The notes beneath the pieces are model-generated. The model was given only the letters and a program-made list of their open reading frames with translations, was not told the DNA's origin and did not search any database. The position numbers were made by a program, and so were the translations under genes. DNA of 64,000 nt. Source: Bacillota bacterium. GTDB lineage: Bacteria > Bacillota > UBA4882 > UBA8346. The number at the start of each line of letters is the position of its first letter. Within the stretch, counting starts at the first letter, position 1. Location: the NCBI GenBank assembly GCA_023401925.1, contig JAEXDA010000013.1:15730-79729 (forward strand), in the 5' to 3' direction. Of this stretch, positions 53,995 through 62,010 are shown one piece after another.

Positions 53995-54210
53995 AGCTAT
54001 CCAAACATTTCAGTAATATCTCCAACGCACAATATCAGGCAATTTATCCCCGTCAATAAAAGCCTCAACCAACCGTTTTACAGTATTGATATCGATGACT
54101 TGAAGGGATGCCAAACAAAACACCGAACCTGAAATAATAGTCCTTTCCTCCCCGTCGTTCTTTACGTTCCATAAGCCCGCTTTCCAATGGGCAAATGTTC
54201 CATAGGGTTA
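53995..54210 (-). pseudogene. 3' fragment of a paralogue of the gene at 58461
   Basis: The frame encodes GTFAHWKAGLWNVKNDGEER, IISGSVFCLASLQVIDINTV and VEAFIDGDKLPDIVRW, closely matching the intact protein at 58461-58880. The 5' half is missing, and a one-base change after IVRW destroys the original C-terminus. It is a decayed duplicate. Confidence 0.65.
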
Positions 54211-54228
54211 ATCATCAACCATCCCGGA

Positions 54229-54608
54229 CAGCTCCACCCGCAGTTCATGAATAAAATTTTCCAGCGATGAATAGCTTTGATACTGCTCAATCATCTTTTT
54301 CAGGGCAGCGGGTTCCCGGCCGCCAACGGCACATACCAAACCAACAACGTATTGTTCCATACTTCCTGAAAACGACCGTAATAATTATTCATAAAAGAAG
54401 CCTCTGGAGGCTCAAATGCGATATTAAACAATAACTTTAAGGTATTCTCCATCTCAACCTTGGCGAACCATTCCTCAATAATCTCAAATTCCGCAAACAA
54501 GTCAGCCGCCCGCCGGTTTTCAATTTGCGATCCGTATTTGGCAAATACTTCCGTCCCCATAGGCAAGGTTGACTCTACTAAAAAAGCCAATAATTCATCA
54601 CGGTTCAT
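54229..54608 (-). pseudogene. Island gene copy 1 with a frameshift (paralogue of 60775)
   Basis: From ATG 54608 (GGAG upstream) the frame encodes MNRDELLAFLVESTLPMGTE and on to VWNNTLL, then shifts and stops at 54300. The old reading resumes in another frame as VCAVGGREPAALKKMIEQYQ and SYSSLENFIHELRVELSG, to about 54229. The paralogue at 60775 has different defects. Together they allow the ancestral protein of about 125 residues to be reconstructed. Family unknown. Confidence 0.6.
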
Positions 54609-54611
54609 GGT

Positions 54612-54700
54612 GGCTCCAAATACTTTTGGCTAGGTATTGTTATAGTTATGCAATTTGAATAATGTTTTTCGTCTCTCCGGCATCCCGATCCCAAAACACA
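54612..54700 (-). pseudogene. 3' fragment of a paralogue of the gene at 61074
   Basis: The short frame DESMFYVFWDRDAGETKNII-QIA matches the end of the intact 127-residue protein at 61074-61457. The rest was removed by a deletion that joins it to sequence near element A. It belongs to the segmental duplication described in the findings. Confidence 0.6.
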
Positions 54701-54763
54701 TAAAACATAGACTCATCAATAATCCCTTTACCAGGATTGTTTTGAGTAAGTGCTTATGTTAAG

Positions 54764-54836
54764 TATATGTTCGCTACATTTTTCACGGAGTCCTATAACA
54801 TCATGGGGTGATTTATTTCACCCCTATTCCACATTC
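54764..54836. repeat. Dispersed element, copy A (with GGGGTGA hairpin)
   Basis: The element includes TTCGCTACATTTTTCACGGA, GTCCTATAACATCATGGGGT and a hairpin GGGGTGA-TTTATT-TCACCCC at 54805-54824. Copy C at 61688 is nearly identical through segmental duplication, and copy B at 57658 is an older, diverged copy. A related hairpin AGGGTGA-TAAAGT-TCACCCT lies at 54966-54985. Function unknown. Confidence 0.55.
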
Positions 54837-55077
54837 CACCCTCACCAAATTGGCCTAGACTTGAAATGAAAATATACCATACTCCCAGATGAGGTGCTAT
54901 ATTCGTTACGATAATGTATTTTTCAAGATGATTCATTTTATTTGGGACAAACAAAATATTCCGGAAGGGTGATAAAGTTCACCCTTTGCATAAGAAGGGA
55001 TAAGAGATTCATGCCGAAATAATTATTAAATAAGTAATTTACTGAATAAAAGAACTTTTGCAGTGAGGAGGGCATTC

Positions 55078-55584
55078 ATGATTAAAAAAGTATTGATGGT
55101 GGTTTTAGTGACCATTGCGGCATTACTTGGTGTTAATTTTGTTGTTTATGCAATGGATGCGGCGGAATCGGATTACCCGGAAAATTGTCTCACATTTGGT
55201 GTTAAGCCTTTTATCTCCGTGGAATATGAACGATGTCTTGTCAATCAACTGGATTTGGTGGTCAATTATAGTTTTCTTCCAAATATATTCAGTTCCGGGG
55301 ACAATGACAAGTTTACCATTTATTCGCTGGGCTTAAGCTATTATCCGCTGAGCGATTCGTTACAAGGCGTTTATATCGGGGCAGATGCAAACCGGTTCAA
55401 AATAACAGGCAGCTTTTTGGGGCTTAAATTCAAGAATAATTCTTATGATGATGGTTATGCCGTTTCCTTAGGCTATAAAAAAGTCTTTGGTTCCGGGTTT
55501 GCTCTTGATTTGGGCGCCAAAAAATACTTTTTTGATGATGACAATGGAACCATAGCCTTTTTTGATCTGGGCTTTGGTTGGTAA
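55078..55584 (+). CDS. Small outer-membrane beta-barrel protein
   Basis: This is one of the few plus-strand genes, 168 residues from ATG 55078 (GAGGAGGG upstream). A signal peptide (KKVLMVVLVTIAALLGVNFV-VYA) is followed by amphipathic strands (LTFGVKPFISVEYERCLVNQ, YSLGLSYYPLSDSLQGVYIG, GYAVSLGYKKVFGSGFALDL). The chain ends in FFDLGFGW with the terminal aromatic residue of outer-membrane barrels. The size fits an eight-stranded OmpA/OmpX-like barrel. Function unknown. Two hairpins of the GGGTGA type lie upstream. Confidence 0.75.
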   Translation: MIKKVLMVVLVTIAALLGVNFVVYAMDAAESDYPENCLTFGVKPFISVEYERCLVNQLDLVVNYSFLPNIFSSGDNDKFTIYSLGLSYYPLSDSLQGVYIGADANRFKITGSFLGLKFKNNSYDDGYAVSLGYKKVFGSGFALDLGAKKYFFDDDNGTIAFFDLGFGW

Positions 55585-55606
55585 TACCCATTTTACTGTA
55601 GAGTAT

Positions 55607-55666
55607 CAAGAAAAGGGGTGTTGCGCAATGAACTTGAAAAGTTAATCAGCAAAGCCCCTTTTCTTG
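55607..55666. terminator. Bidirectional hairpin between convergent genes
   Basis: CAAGAAAAGGGG and CCCCTTTTCTTG are perfect 12-bp arms with a 36-nt loop, placed between the convergent barrel gene and the channel gene. The arms give short T-rich tails on both strands, so it may stop transcription both ways. Confidence 0.55.
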
Positions 55667-55703
55667 CATAAATGGTCTTCAAGCTATTGTAGAAACCTAA
55701 AAC

Positions 55704-56438
55704 TTATTCCTCGGCTAATACGATCACCCTATCCTTTCCAGTAAAGGTCACCATCTCCGACTTGTTCACGTTCACCCGAACTCCATAGGCGAGGGTCGCA
55801 TCTTTCCCTTGATGATTCAGGCGGTAACCGATGGCAATCTCATTCTGACGGCGGGCTGCTTCGCTCACTGTATAGAAATTTACCGGTACGCCGGGTTTCA
55901 CATAGTTTAATGCCGGTTTCAGATAGAGTTCGGCGCCCTCGGGATCGAAAAGATCGGCAAAGACAGGCATTAGTTCCTTATTCTCGGCCACCTGCGACAT
56001 CATGAGGCTGATTAAACGGTCGCTGACAATGAAATCATCCGCATGAGCGATCTCCGCCAATTCTCGATTTTTGACATCCAACATTTCGCTGGTGATTGAA
56101 AAGACAGAGTTGGTTTTCTCGGCAATATCCCTTAAATGAAGTAATGTTACCAGGGTTTGGGCATCGGCGGAATCTTCATCCAACATCCCGGAATAACTAA
56201 GGACGATGATATGCTGGTAAGTAGGAATATCTAAATCATCAAGGATTTGACGGTCGACCGTATTTCCCGGATAGAACTTGACCTTTTGATTCCTCCACTC
56301 CCTGTTGCGATTATTGATTGCTTTGGCAACTTCCTCCCAAGTCTCAGGCAGATTGGCGACTACAGTTACCTCCGAGTCCGCCGGCATATAATTATCAAGC
56401 TCGTTGACGATGGTCATACCCCAGGCATTCCATCCCAA
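55704..56438 (-). CDS. CASTOR/POLLUX-type channel, C-terminal part (split by frameshift)
   Basis: This is the second half of the protein at 56414-57622. It begins in the new frame at LGWNAWGMTIVNELDNYMPA, a Rossmann-type RCK segment. It continues with VANLPETWEEVAKAINNRNR, YQHIIVLSYSGMLDEDSADA and a final nucleotide-binding-like domain ending RVIVLAEE. There is no ribosome site of its own, and the 25-nt overlap is not a normal operon overlap. I read it as one gene with a one-base loss in a T-rich stretch near 56430. Confidence 0.7.
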   Translation of the reverse strand: MGWNAWGMTIVNELDNYMPADSEVTVVANLPETWEEVAKAINNRNREWRNQKVKFYPGNTVDRQILDDLDIPTYQHIIVLSYSGMLDEDSADAQTLVTLLHLRDIAEKTNSVFSITSEMLDVKNRELAEIAHADDFIVSDRLISLMMSQVAENKELMPVFADLFDPEGAELYLKPALNYVKPGVPVNFYTVSEAARRQNEIAIGYRLNHQGKDATLAYGVRVNVNKSEMVTFTGKDRVIVLAEE

Positions 56439-57622
56439 AACAAAATCCGTTCTGGAGGACGCTGTTCCCTTTGAGCGGTTTGGATAGCCGCTTCATTAAT
56501 CTTATAATCGGTCAGTCCCGAAAGACGAATGGTATCATCATCCTCTGAAATGGCAATAAGCTTGTCCCCAGCTTGAATCGCAGTTTCAAATGGAGGTTTT
56601 AATTGAATCCGGCCATCCTTGAACCGTATCCCGATTAGTGTCGAATCTTCATATGCCATCATTGCTTGACCAAAAGTCTTGCCGATCAGTTTCTTTTCCT
56701 GGTTAAAATAAATCTCATCACCGCCAAAATCCAGCAACTCGGCATAAACAATGGAAAGGCCCGATTGGCAACAGGTTTGAACCGCGATCCGGGCAATCAG
56801 ATCTCCCGCCAACAAAAGTTCAACCTCATCCCGGCCCACTATTTTAGCAACTTGTAGATTCTTGGGCTCCCGAACCTCGGCCACAATGTGATAAGGATCT
56901 TTCCGGCGGCCCGGATTGTTTGTAATCGCCAGAATTGTTTTGATCACCTGAATATCCGGATCCCCCTCTTCCGGGGCCAACACCAGAATCACTTTAGCGT
57001 CGTTGGGATTAACCATTTCCAAATCATTCAATCGCATTGGATTGCCACTCCGGCAAACAATTCTGGTCCTTCCGGTAGAACCTAGCTTGGAGCGGATCTC
57101 TTCCTCCATCTCCACCTTATCCCGATCCGCCAGAATAACGACACAAGAATGGCGTTTATTGCTATTGGCCACGACCAACTCAGAGATAATGGCGGTCACA
57201 TGGGATGACCAGCCGAGAATGACGGTATGCCCTCGTTCAACCACGAAGGATTTTCCCTTCCGGAGATTTTCCAATTTTTGCTCAATACCGGTATTTAAAA
57301 TACCAATCAAGGTGCTGACAATAAAAATACCGCCTAAAGTCACCACCAACATCAAGGCCATAAAGAGAAGTCCGCCCGTATCCCCGGCAATGGTTCCGGA
57401 GTCCATCGCCCGCATCAGGCTCATCCACATGACTTGCAGAAAATTCAACGGTTTCCCATCTTGATCCAGCGCAGACCGGGTAAGATTTAGCGCCAGGGAG
57501 ACGCCTAAAATCAGAATTAAAGACAATACTGCCAACCAACCGATTAAAGCCACCGAACCTTTGGATAAAATATTATCAAACCAGTAATTCAAACGATTCT
57601 TAAGTGTTTTTTTCCGTAACAT
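56414..57622 (-). CDS. CASTOR/POLLUX (DMI1)-type ion channel, N-terminal part (split by frameshift)
   Basis: This part has 402 residues. An N-terminal membrane segment (VALIGWLAVLSLILILGVSL) and a pore-like region (MWMSLMRAMDSGTIAGDTGG) are followed by a second helix (LLFMALMLVVTLGGIFIVST). RCK/TrkA-N type domains come next (VILGWSSHVTAIISELVVAN, VCRSGNPMRLNDLEMVNPND). This matches CASTOR/POLLUX-like cation channels, which have bacterial relatives of about 640 residues. The frame ends in PPERILFWDGMPGV, whereas the family reads ERI-x-VLGWNA, and exactly that continues in the other frame. The joined length fits the family. The gene may be broken, or the base may be an assembly error. Confidence 0.75.
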   Translation of the reverse strand: MLRKKTLKNRLNYWFDNILSKGSVALIGWLAVLSLILILGVSLALNLTRSALDQDGKPLNFLQVMWMSLMRAMDSGTIAGDTGGLLFMALMLVVTLGGIFIVSTLIGILNTGIEQKLENLRKGKSFVVERGHTVILGWSSHVTAIISELVVANSNKRHSCVVILADRDKVEMEEEIRSKLGSTGRTRIVCRSGNPMRLNDLEMVNPNDAKVILVLAPEEGDPDIQVIKTILAITNNPGRRKDPYHIVAEVREPKNLQVAKIVGRDEVELLLAGDLIARIAVQTCCQSGLSIVYAELLDFGGDEIYFNQEKKLIGKTFGQAMMAYEDSTLIGIRFKDGRIQLKPPFETAIQAGDKLIAISEDDDTIRLSGLTDYKINEAAIQTAQREQRPPERILFWDGMPGV

Positions 57623-57657
57623 GCCGACAGATCCTTTCCATTTATAACAATATCAAT

Positions 57658-57740
57658 GATTGTTCGCTATCTTTTTCTTGGAGTCCTACGACATTTGTTT
57701 TAACGAAGGGGTGATTTATTTCACTCTATTTTCACATCCC
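57658..57740. repeat. Dispersed element, copy B (diverged)
   Basis: TTCGCTATCTTTTTCTTGGA, GTCCTACGACAT and GGGGTGA-TTTATT-TCACTCT align with copies A and C over about 80 nt. The hairpin right arm is altered so that it now pairs only in part. It lies 36 nt upstream of the channel gene start, so it could form part of that gene's leader. Confidence 0.5.
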
Positions 57741-57943
57741 GTTGGAATTATCATCGAATTGCCGATAAAAGCTTTATAATCTTCTCTGCGCCTCAAAAGT
57801 ATTTCATAATTTGATTCCCCACTTGTCACTCTACAAAAAAATTATGGCATTGACCATTGATTCCACGCCTAAAGTTTTCCATGAAGATTACATTATTTCA
57901 GCAATATAAATACCAAATATAATAAGTGCTAGTCCATTTTCGC

Positions 57944-58330
57944 TTATTTTATAACAATCAAATCTCCATCGCAAAACCCGGTGGTGATATGGTCAACATT
58001 CAAAATCTCCAAATCTTTTAATTCTACAGTTAGTTCTTGTAGTATTTGAATAATGACATTTAAAAAATCTTCCCATTTTATATCTTCTACCACTTCAAAA
58101 TTTGGGCAATCCCTCTGAGTAGGAACAAAATCTTCTTCACATGCCCAATCACTATCATCCGGGTCATATATTTTTGCCCCAATAAGTTCAATCCCATATG
58201 GCTCATACAAACCAAAATTGAGAGCCTTAATGTCTTTCGATAATTTATCGGCTTGATTTAATGAAATAATCCATCCTTTTATGCATCGTTTTAATTTTGC
58301 ATACTCTTGCTTACTTACATTCATCTCCAT
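57944..58330 (-). CDS. Hypothetical immunity-type protein, 128 residues
   Basis: This acidic soluble protein has a helical N-terminus (YAKLKRCIKGWIISLNQADK) and then YGIELIGAKIYDPDDSDWAC-EEDFVP, a conserved-looking acidic/aromatic block. The C-terminus is beta-rich (VDHITTGFCDGDLIVIK). GGAG precedes the ATG. The length, acidity and context resemble small immunity proteins, but I cannot name the family. Confidence 0.6.
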   Translation of the reverse strand: MEMNVSKQEYAKLKRCIKGWIISLNQADKLSKDIKALNFGLYEPYGIELIGAKIYDPDDSDWACEEDFVPTQRDCPNFEVVEDIKWEDFLNVIIQILQELTVELKDLEILNVDHITTGFCDGDLIVIK

Positions 58331-58460
58331 TTGTCGGCTCCTTTAATATATGTTTTTAAGCAACGAACCTTCACGCGGGCGCCGGACGCACCGGCTCTTT
58401 GCCGCATTGCATATAATTCGGATAACTGTCCCAAATAACATAGGGACGCCATCTCTACCA

Positions 58461-58880
58461 TCAATGACAGTCTCTCGGACCTGATGCATAAAACATTTCC
58501 GTCATATCATCCCAACGCACTATATCAGACAGTTTATCTCCGTCAAAAAAAGACGCAAACAATCGTTTTACAGTGTTGATATCGATTACTTGATCGGATG
58601 CGACCCGAACCACCGAACCTGAAATGATCATCCTTTTCTCCCCGTCACTCTTTGCGTTCCATAAGCCCGCTTTCCAATGGGTAAATGTGCCATCTTGAAC
58701 TGTCGTCCTGACTTCCATGGTAAATTCCAGCGGGCCGCCGCCAACTTGAATATAATTTCCTTGATCGTCCTCTAATGATGCATAGGAATTTCCTACCCCG
58801 TTAATTTTGGCTATCGCCTCTAATGCCTGTTGTTTTTCAGGGCTTACAGTCCTCCGGCCGTTTTCTGATTCAAAAACCAT
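58461..58880 (-). CDS. Hypothetical immunity-type protein, 139 residues
   Basis: The sequence has a beta-rich centre (GPLEFTMEVRTTVQDGTFTH, WKAGLWNAKSDGEKRMIISG) and a helical C-terminal part (VKRLFASFFDGDKLSDIVRW). A decayed partial copy lies at 53995-54210, showing that this family has been duplicated inside the island. The ribosome site is weak (TAAGGTAAG). Function unknown. Upstream at 58350-58420 there is a short GC-rich stretch without a gene. Confidence 0.6.
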   Translation of the reverse strand: MVFESENGRRTVSPEKQQALEAIAKINGVGNSYASLEDDQGNYIQVGGGPLEFTMEVRTTVQDGTFTHWKAGLWNAKSDGEKRMIISGSVVRVASDQVIDINTVKRLFASFFDGDKLSDIVRWDDMTEMFYASGPRDCH

Positions 58881-58901
58881 CTTACCTTAGCCCTCACGTC
58901 T

Positions 58902-59117
58902 TCAGTCCATCATTGAAATCTTTTGAAGCGCCGATTCCAATACTTTTTGTTGCGGTCTGCCCTTATCCCATTGCTCCAACACCCTTTTTGCTTTCTCTTT
59001 GTTTCCCAAAATGCAATATGCGGCAGCCATTTGCAACTGATAACTATAATTACCGATCAGGGTCACCCGGGGATCCTCTCTTTCATACCCCGCAATATGG
59101 AAATGTCTTCGCATCAT
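58902..59117 (-). CDS. Short TPR-like protein fragment
   Basis: This 71-residue frame (YSYQLQMAAAYCILGNKEKA, KRVLEQWDKGRPQQKVLESA) looks like one and a half TPR helices. It begins next to the lemA stop. It may be the tail of a longer gene or a small helper protein. No distinct ribosome site was seen. Confidence 0.4.
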   Translation of the reverse strand: MMRRHFHIAGYEREDPRVTLIGNYSYQLQMAAAYCILGNKEKAKRVLEQWDKGRPQQKVLESALQKISMMD

Positions 59118-59720
59118 TTAAAATTTCAGTTCGATATCTTTTTTTACATTTTCATTCTCAACTTCAAAATAGTTCATCACTTGAAAGCCTTTCATTTTAG
59201 CTATGATAGATGTGGGAAAAGTGCTGATTGCCGTATTGTACTCTTTAACCGAATGATTGTAAAATCTTCGTGCGGCCGATAAGTTTTCTTCCTCTTCATT
59301 AATCGATCGATTTAAAGTTTCAAACTGCTTACCAACCTGAACATCCCTAAGATTGACCATGTTGTTGATGAGTATGTTTTTAACTTGATTCTGTAATTTG
59401 AATTTTTCTTTAAAATTTGATGCTGGGTTCTTTACAGCATTAAATAAATTGGCAATTGATTCCAACTCATTTTCCTTAAATTTGATATAGCCTTTCGTTG
59501 TCTCATAAATTTTTGATAATATATCATGTCTTTTTTGAAAAGCGTCATCAATGTTTCCTTTTGCCTGGTTTACAGATTCTTTGCGTTGTATAATATCTAT
59601 TTGAGAGCCCCAGACCAGTAGGAGTGTTAATAATGCAAACACCCCTAGCATTAACCGGATATCATTTGTGAAATAGTAAAAAACATAACTGCCTATTAAG
59701 ATTAATAATAACTTATACAT
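59118..59720 (-). CDS. lemA: LemA family protein
   Basis: This protein has about 200 residues from ATG 59720 with GGAGG 8 nt upstream. One or two N-terminal membrane segments (LLLILIGSYVFYYFTN, LMLGVFALLTLLLVWGSQ) are followed by the long helical LemA domain (NIDDAFQKRHDILSKIYETT, ARRFYNHSVKEYNTAISTFP). The LemA hallmark A-R-(R/F)-x-Y-N-x-x-V-x-x-(Y/F)-N is present. LemA proteins often lie beside DUF3137 or TPM-domain proteins, as here. The biochemical role is not established. Confidence 0.85.
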   Translation of the reverse strand: MYKLLLILIGSYVFYYFTNDIRLMLGVFALLTLLLVWGSQIDIIQRKESVNQAKGNIDDAFQKRHDILSKIYETTKGYIKFKENELESIANLFNAVKNPASNFKEKFKLQNQVKNILINNMVNLRDVQVGKQFETLNRSINEEEENLSAARRFYNHSVKEYNTAISTFPTSIIAKMKGFQVMNYFEVENENVKKDIELKF

Positions 59721-59721
59721 A

Positions 59722-60693
59722 TTATAGTCCTCCTTGTACGGTGTTTTCTTTTCGCCATATATTGTTGTCAATATTTAGTTCCTCAACTATTGAACCAATT
59801 AATTTGAAAATATCCATTTGTTTAGCGATAGTTTTTACCGTAATTCGTTTACGCAAGGTTGGCTCCAAAAAATTTTTATGACCCTTAAAAGCTATGTAAA
59901 GCTTGTCTTGATAAAACAAAAATGAAATCATGTTTTTATACTTGGCTTCAAAATCCAGCATTCTTGCCATTAAAGCAGGGGTTAAAATATACCTTGCCTT
60001 AACCGGGTCATCAGAAAACGTCGCGAATCTTTCATCAAATTCTCTGGCGTCAGTTGGCATTTTCTGCTCGTTAAAATCCATGCTGCCAAAATCTTTCAAT
60101 AAACAAGGTCTAACATATAACTTGGATTCGGTAAATTTATTATTGTCAAATATGAAAAAGTAGCCATGAAATATTTTCTTTGGCAACTTGGCTCCAAGAT
60201 ATTGATTTTTTAAGACTTTAATCTCTGAAAAACTAAAATAGGTTTGACCGATAACTCCTGTTATATTATTGGTTATATCAATGCTGCTGCCCTTTTTTAT
60301 CAAGTAAGTCTGCAAAACAGAATCGGCATCCATTTCAGATTCTTGATGATAAGACCAGTCCGGATAATAACTGCGGATTACATCTTCAATAATAAATTCA
60401 TTATATAATGTGTTGAAATCGCTTTTTTTCCTTTTTAGAAAAGAATATAAAATATAGACCAGTGGTAAGCTGCCGTACCTGATTAATCTGCTGCTAATAT
60501 TGAAAGTATCGCGTAAATAAAAGGCTGTTTTCAAATATAGGATCCCAAACAATACTATCCATAGTATATTGAAAAAAAATAAGCCCAGCCTTTTTGAATT
60601 TAATTTTTTTAGCTTTATCGCCAATTCATTTTTAATCAAAGATTCCAGTTTCGTATTCTCCTTAAAGCATCTATGCCAGTATTCGCTTTTCAC
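59722..60693 (-). CDS. DUF3137 domain membrane protein
   Basis: This is a protein of about 323 residues. Two membrane helices near the N-terminus (LGLFFFNILWIVLFGILYLK, LIRYGSLPLVYILYSFLK) are followed by the DUF3137 domain (FIIEDVIRSYYPDWSYHQES, IFHGYFFIFDNNKF, FATFSDDPVKARYILTPALM). It directly precedes lemA with only 1 nt between stop and start, the usual pairing. The start is uncertain: a GTG at 60693 is used here, while the frame stays open to 60729, where it runs into the remains of the neighbouring broken gene (HELQLELFGDD). Confidence 0.78.
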   Translation of the reverse strand: MKSEYWHRCFKENTKLESLIKNELAIKLKKLNSKRLGLFFFNILWIVLFGILYLKTAFYLRDTFNISSRLIRYGSLPLVYILYSFLKRKKSDFNTLYNEFIIEDVIRSYYPDWSYHQESEMDADSVLQTYLIKKGSSIDITNNITGVIGQTYFSFSEIKVLKNQYLGAKLPKKIFHGYFFIFDNNKFTESKLYVRPCLLKDFGSMDFNEQKMPTDAREFDERFATFSDDPVKARYILTPALMARMLDFEAKYKNMISFLFYQDKLYIAFKGHKNFLEPTLRKRITVKTIAKQMDIFKLIGSIVEELNIDNNIWRKENTVQGGL

Positions 60694-60729
60694 AAGGGCT
60701 AATGAACAGTCATCCCCGAACAGCTCCAA

Positions 60730-61035
60730 CTGAAGTTCATGAATAAAATTTGCCAGTGATGAATAGCTTTGATACTACTCAATTATCTTTTTCAGGGCGA
60801 CAGGATTCCGCCCGCCAACAGCACATACCAAATCAACAAGAATATTGTTCCACACTTCCTGAAACCGGTCGTAATAATTATTCCTAAAAGAAGCCTCCGG
60901 AGGCTTGAGAGCGATATCCAACAGTAACTTTAAGGTATTTTTCACCTCAACCTTGGCGGACCATTCCTCAATGATCTCAAATTCCGCAAACAAGTCAGCC
61001 GCCCGCCGGTTTTGAAATAATTCATCACGGTTCAT
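60730..61035 (-). pseudogene. Island gene copy 2, deleted and with a nonsense codon (paralogue of 54229)
   Basis: From ATG 61035 (GGAG upstream) the frame reads MNRDELFQNRRAADLFAEFE and continues to VALKKIIE-stop at 60775. Compared with copy 1 it lacks about 26 codons after MNRDEL. It also has TAG where copy 1 has CAG (IIE-stop-YQSYSS against MIEQYQSYSS). The old tail continues to about 60730. Both copies are thus inactive for different reasons. Confidence 0.6.
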
Positions 61036-61073
61036 GTTTGGCTCCAAATACCTTTGGCTAGGCATTGTTATAG

Positions 61074-61457
61074 TTATGCAATTTGAATAATGGTTTTAGT
61101 CTCTCCGGTATCTCGATCCCAAAACACATAAAACATCGACTCATCATGAAGCTTCGTTTTTTGCGGAGGTAAATTGATTTGTCCCACAAAGATCATGGGT
61201 TTTCCATTGGAAAATTGCCACTCTGGACCTTGAATCCATTCGGGTTTATTCTCAATAAACAAGAACCTCTTCAAAACTGTATTTCTTAGCCATTCCTTTA
61301 AATCAATGCCATCATATTCGTTTAATAGTTTTATAAAATAATTTTCGCTTTCCACCGAGGAAAGCGGGTCGAATGAAAATTCCCGCCCCAAACTATACAA
61401 GATCTCTAGTATTTCATCAGGTATTTCAGTAGCAAAGTTATCCATATGTTCGCTCAT
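61074..61457 (-). CDS. Hypothetical immunity-type protein, 127 residues
   Basis: This soluble acidic protein has GGAGG before the ATG. The start (FATEIPDEILEILYSLGREF) is helical, and the end (MIFVGQINLPPQKTKLHDES, MFYVFWDRDTGETKTIIQIA) is beta-rich. A decayed 3' copy lies at 54612-54700 within a segmental duplication. Function unknown. Confidence 0.6.
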   Translation of the reverse strand: MSEHMDNFATEIPDEILEILYSLGREFSFDPLSSVESENYFIKLLNEYDGIDLKEWLRNTVLKRFLFIENKPEWIQGPEWQFSNGKPMIFVGQINLPPQKTKLHDESMFYVFWDRDTGETKTIIQIA

Positions 61458-61493
61458 AGTGAGCCTCCATTATACGGTCTGCTTTTTGTCGTC

Positions 61494-61617
61494 TTAAGGT
61501 GATTGATAAACAAACTTTTTCATTGAATTTATCAAACCAATTTCTTTAACTAACTCTTCGTAACTTAATGAGCCATTATATTCATAAGGCTTGATCGTTT
61601 TGGCGCAAACATTTCTT
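61494..61617 (-). pseudogene. C-terminal fragment of a small island gene
   Basis: About 40 codons (NVCAKTIKPYEYNGSLSYEE, LVKEIGLINSMKKFVYQSP) end at a stop at 61494 and have no start. The composition and the S-Y-E-E-L-V-K-E-I pattern resemble the ends of other small proteins here. The remaining sequence to 61687 is AT-rich with no gene seen. Confidence 0.4.
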
Positions 61618-61687
61618 TACGATTTAACGATTGCATAAAACAATCACTTTAACAGGGTTATTTTGAGTAACTTCTTATTTCCAGGTT

Positions 61688-61763
61688 TATATGTTCGCTA
61701 CATTTTTCACGGAGTCCTATAACATCATGGGGTGATTTATTTCACCCCTATTTCCACATCCCG
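61688..61763. repeat. Dispersed element, copy C (with GGGGTGA hairpin)
   Basis: This is nearly identical to copy A at 54764, including the perfect GGGGTGA-TTTATT-TCACCCC hairpin at 61729-61748. It lies about 230 nt upstream of the gene at 61074. From 61764 to the IS end at 62010 I see only AT-rich sequence. Confidence 0.55.
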
Positions 61764-62010
61764 TCCTCTGCCCGGGCAAATCCAGGTGGATGACTACTTA
61801 AAAAATACTATCGATGCTTCTACTCTTCCCTTAAAACGTCTATTAACATCTTAGGTTAATTGTCGTCGGTAGCATTAACTTTGTAACCTTCCAAAAACCA
61901 ACAATGCCTGACAAATTCCCTTTAATGGATAAGATCGCCTTTAGGTATCATTGTTTACTACTATATTTTCATCCTTTCATGTGCCCCGGCAAGCCAGAGT
62001 GGATTATTAC

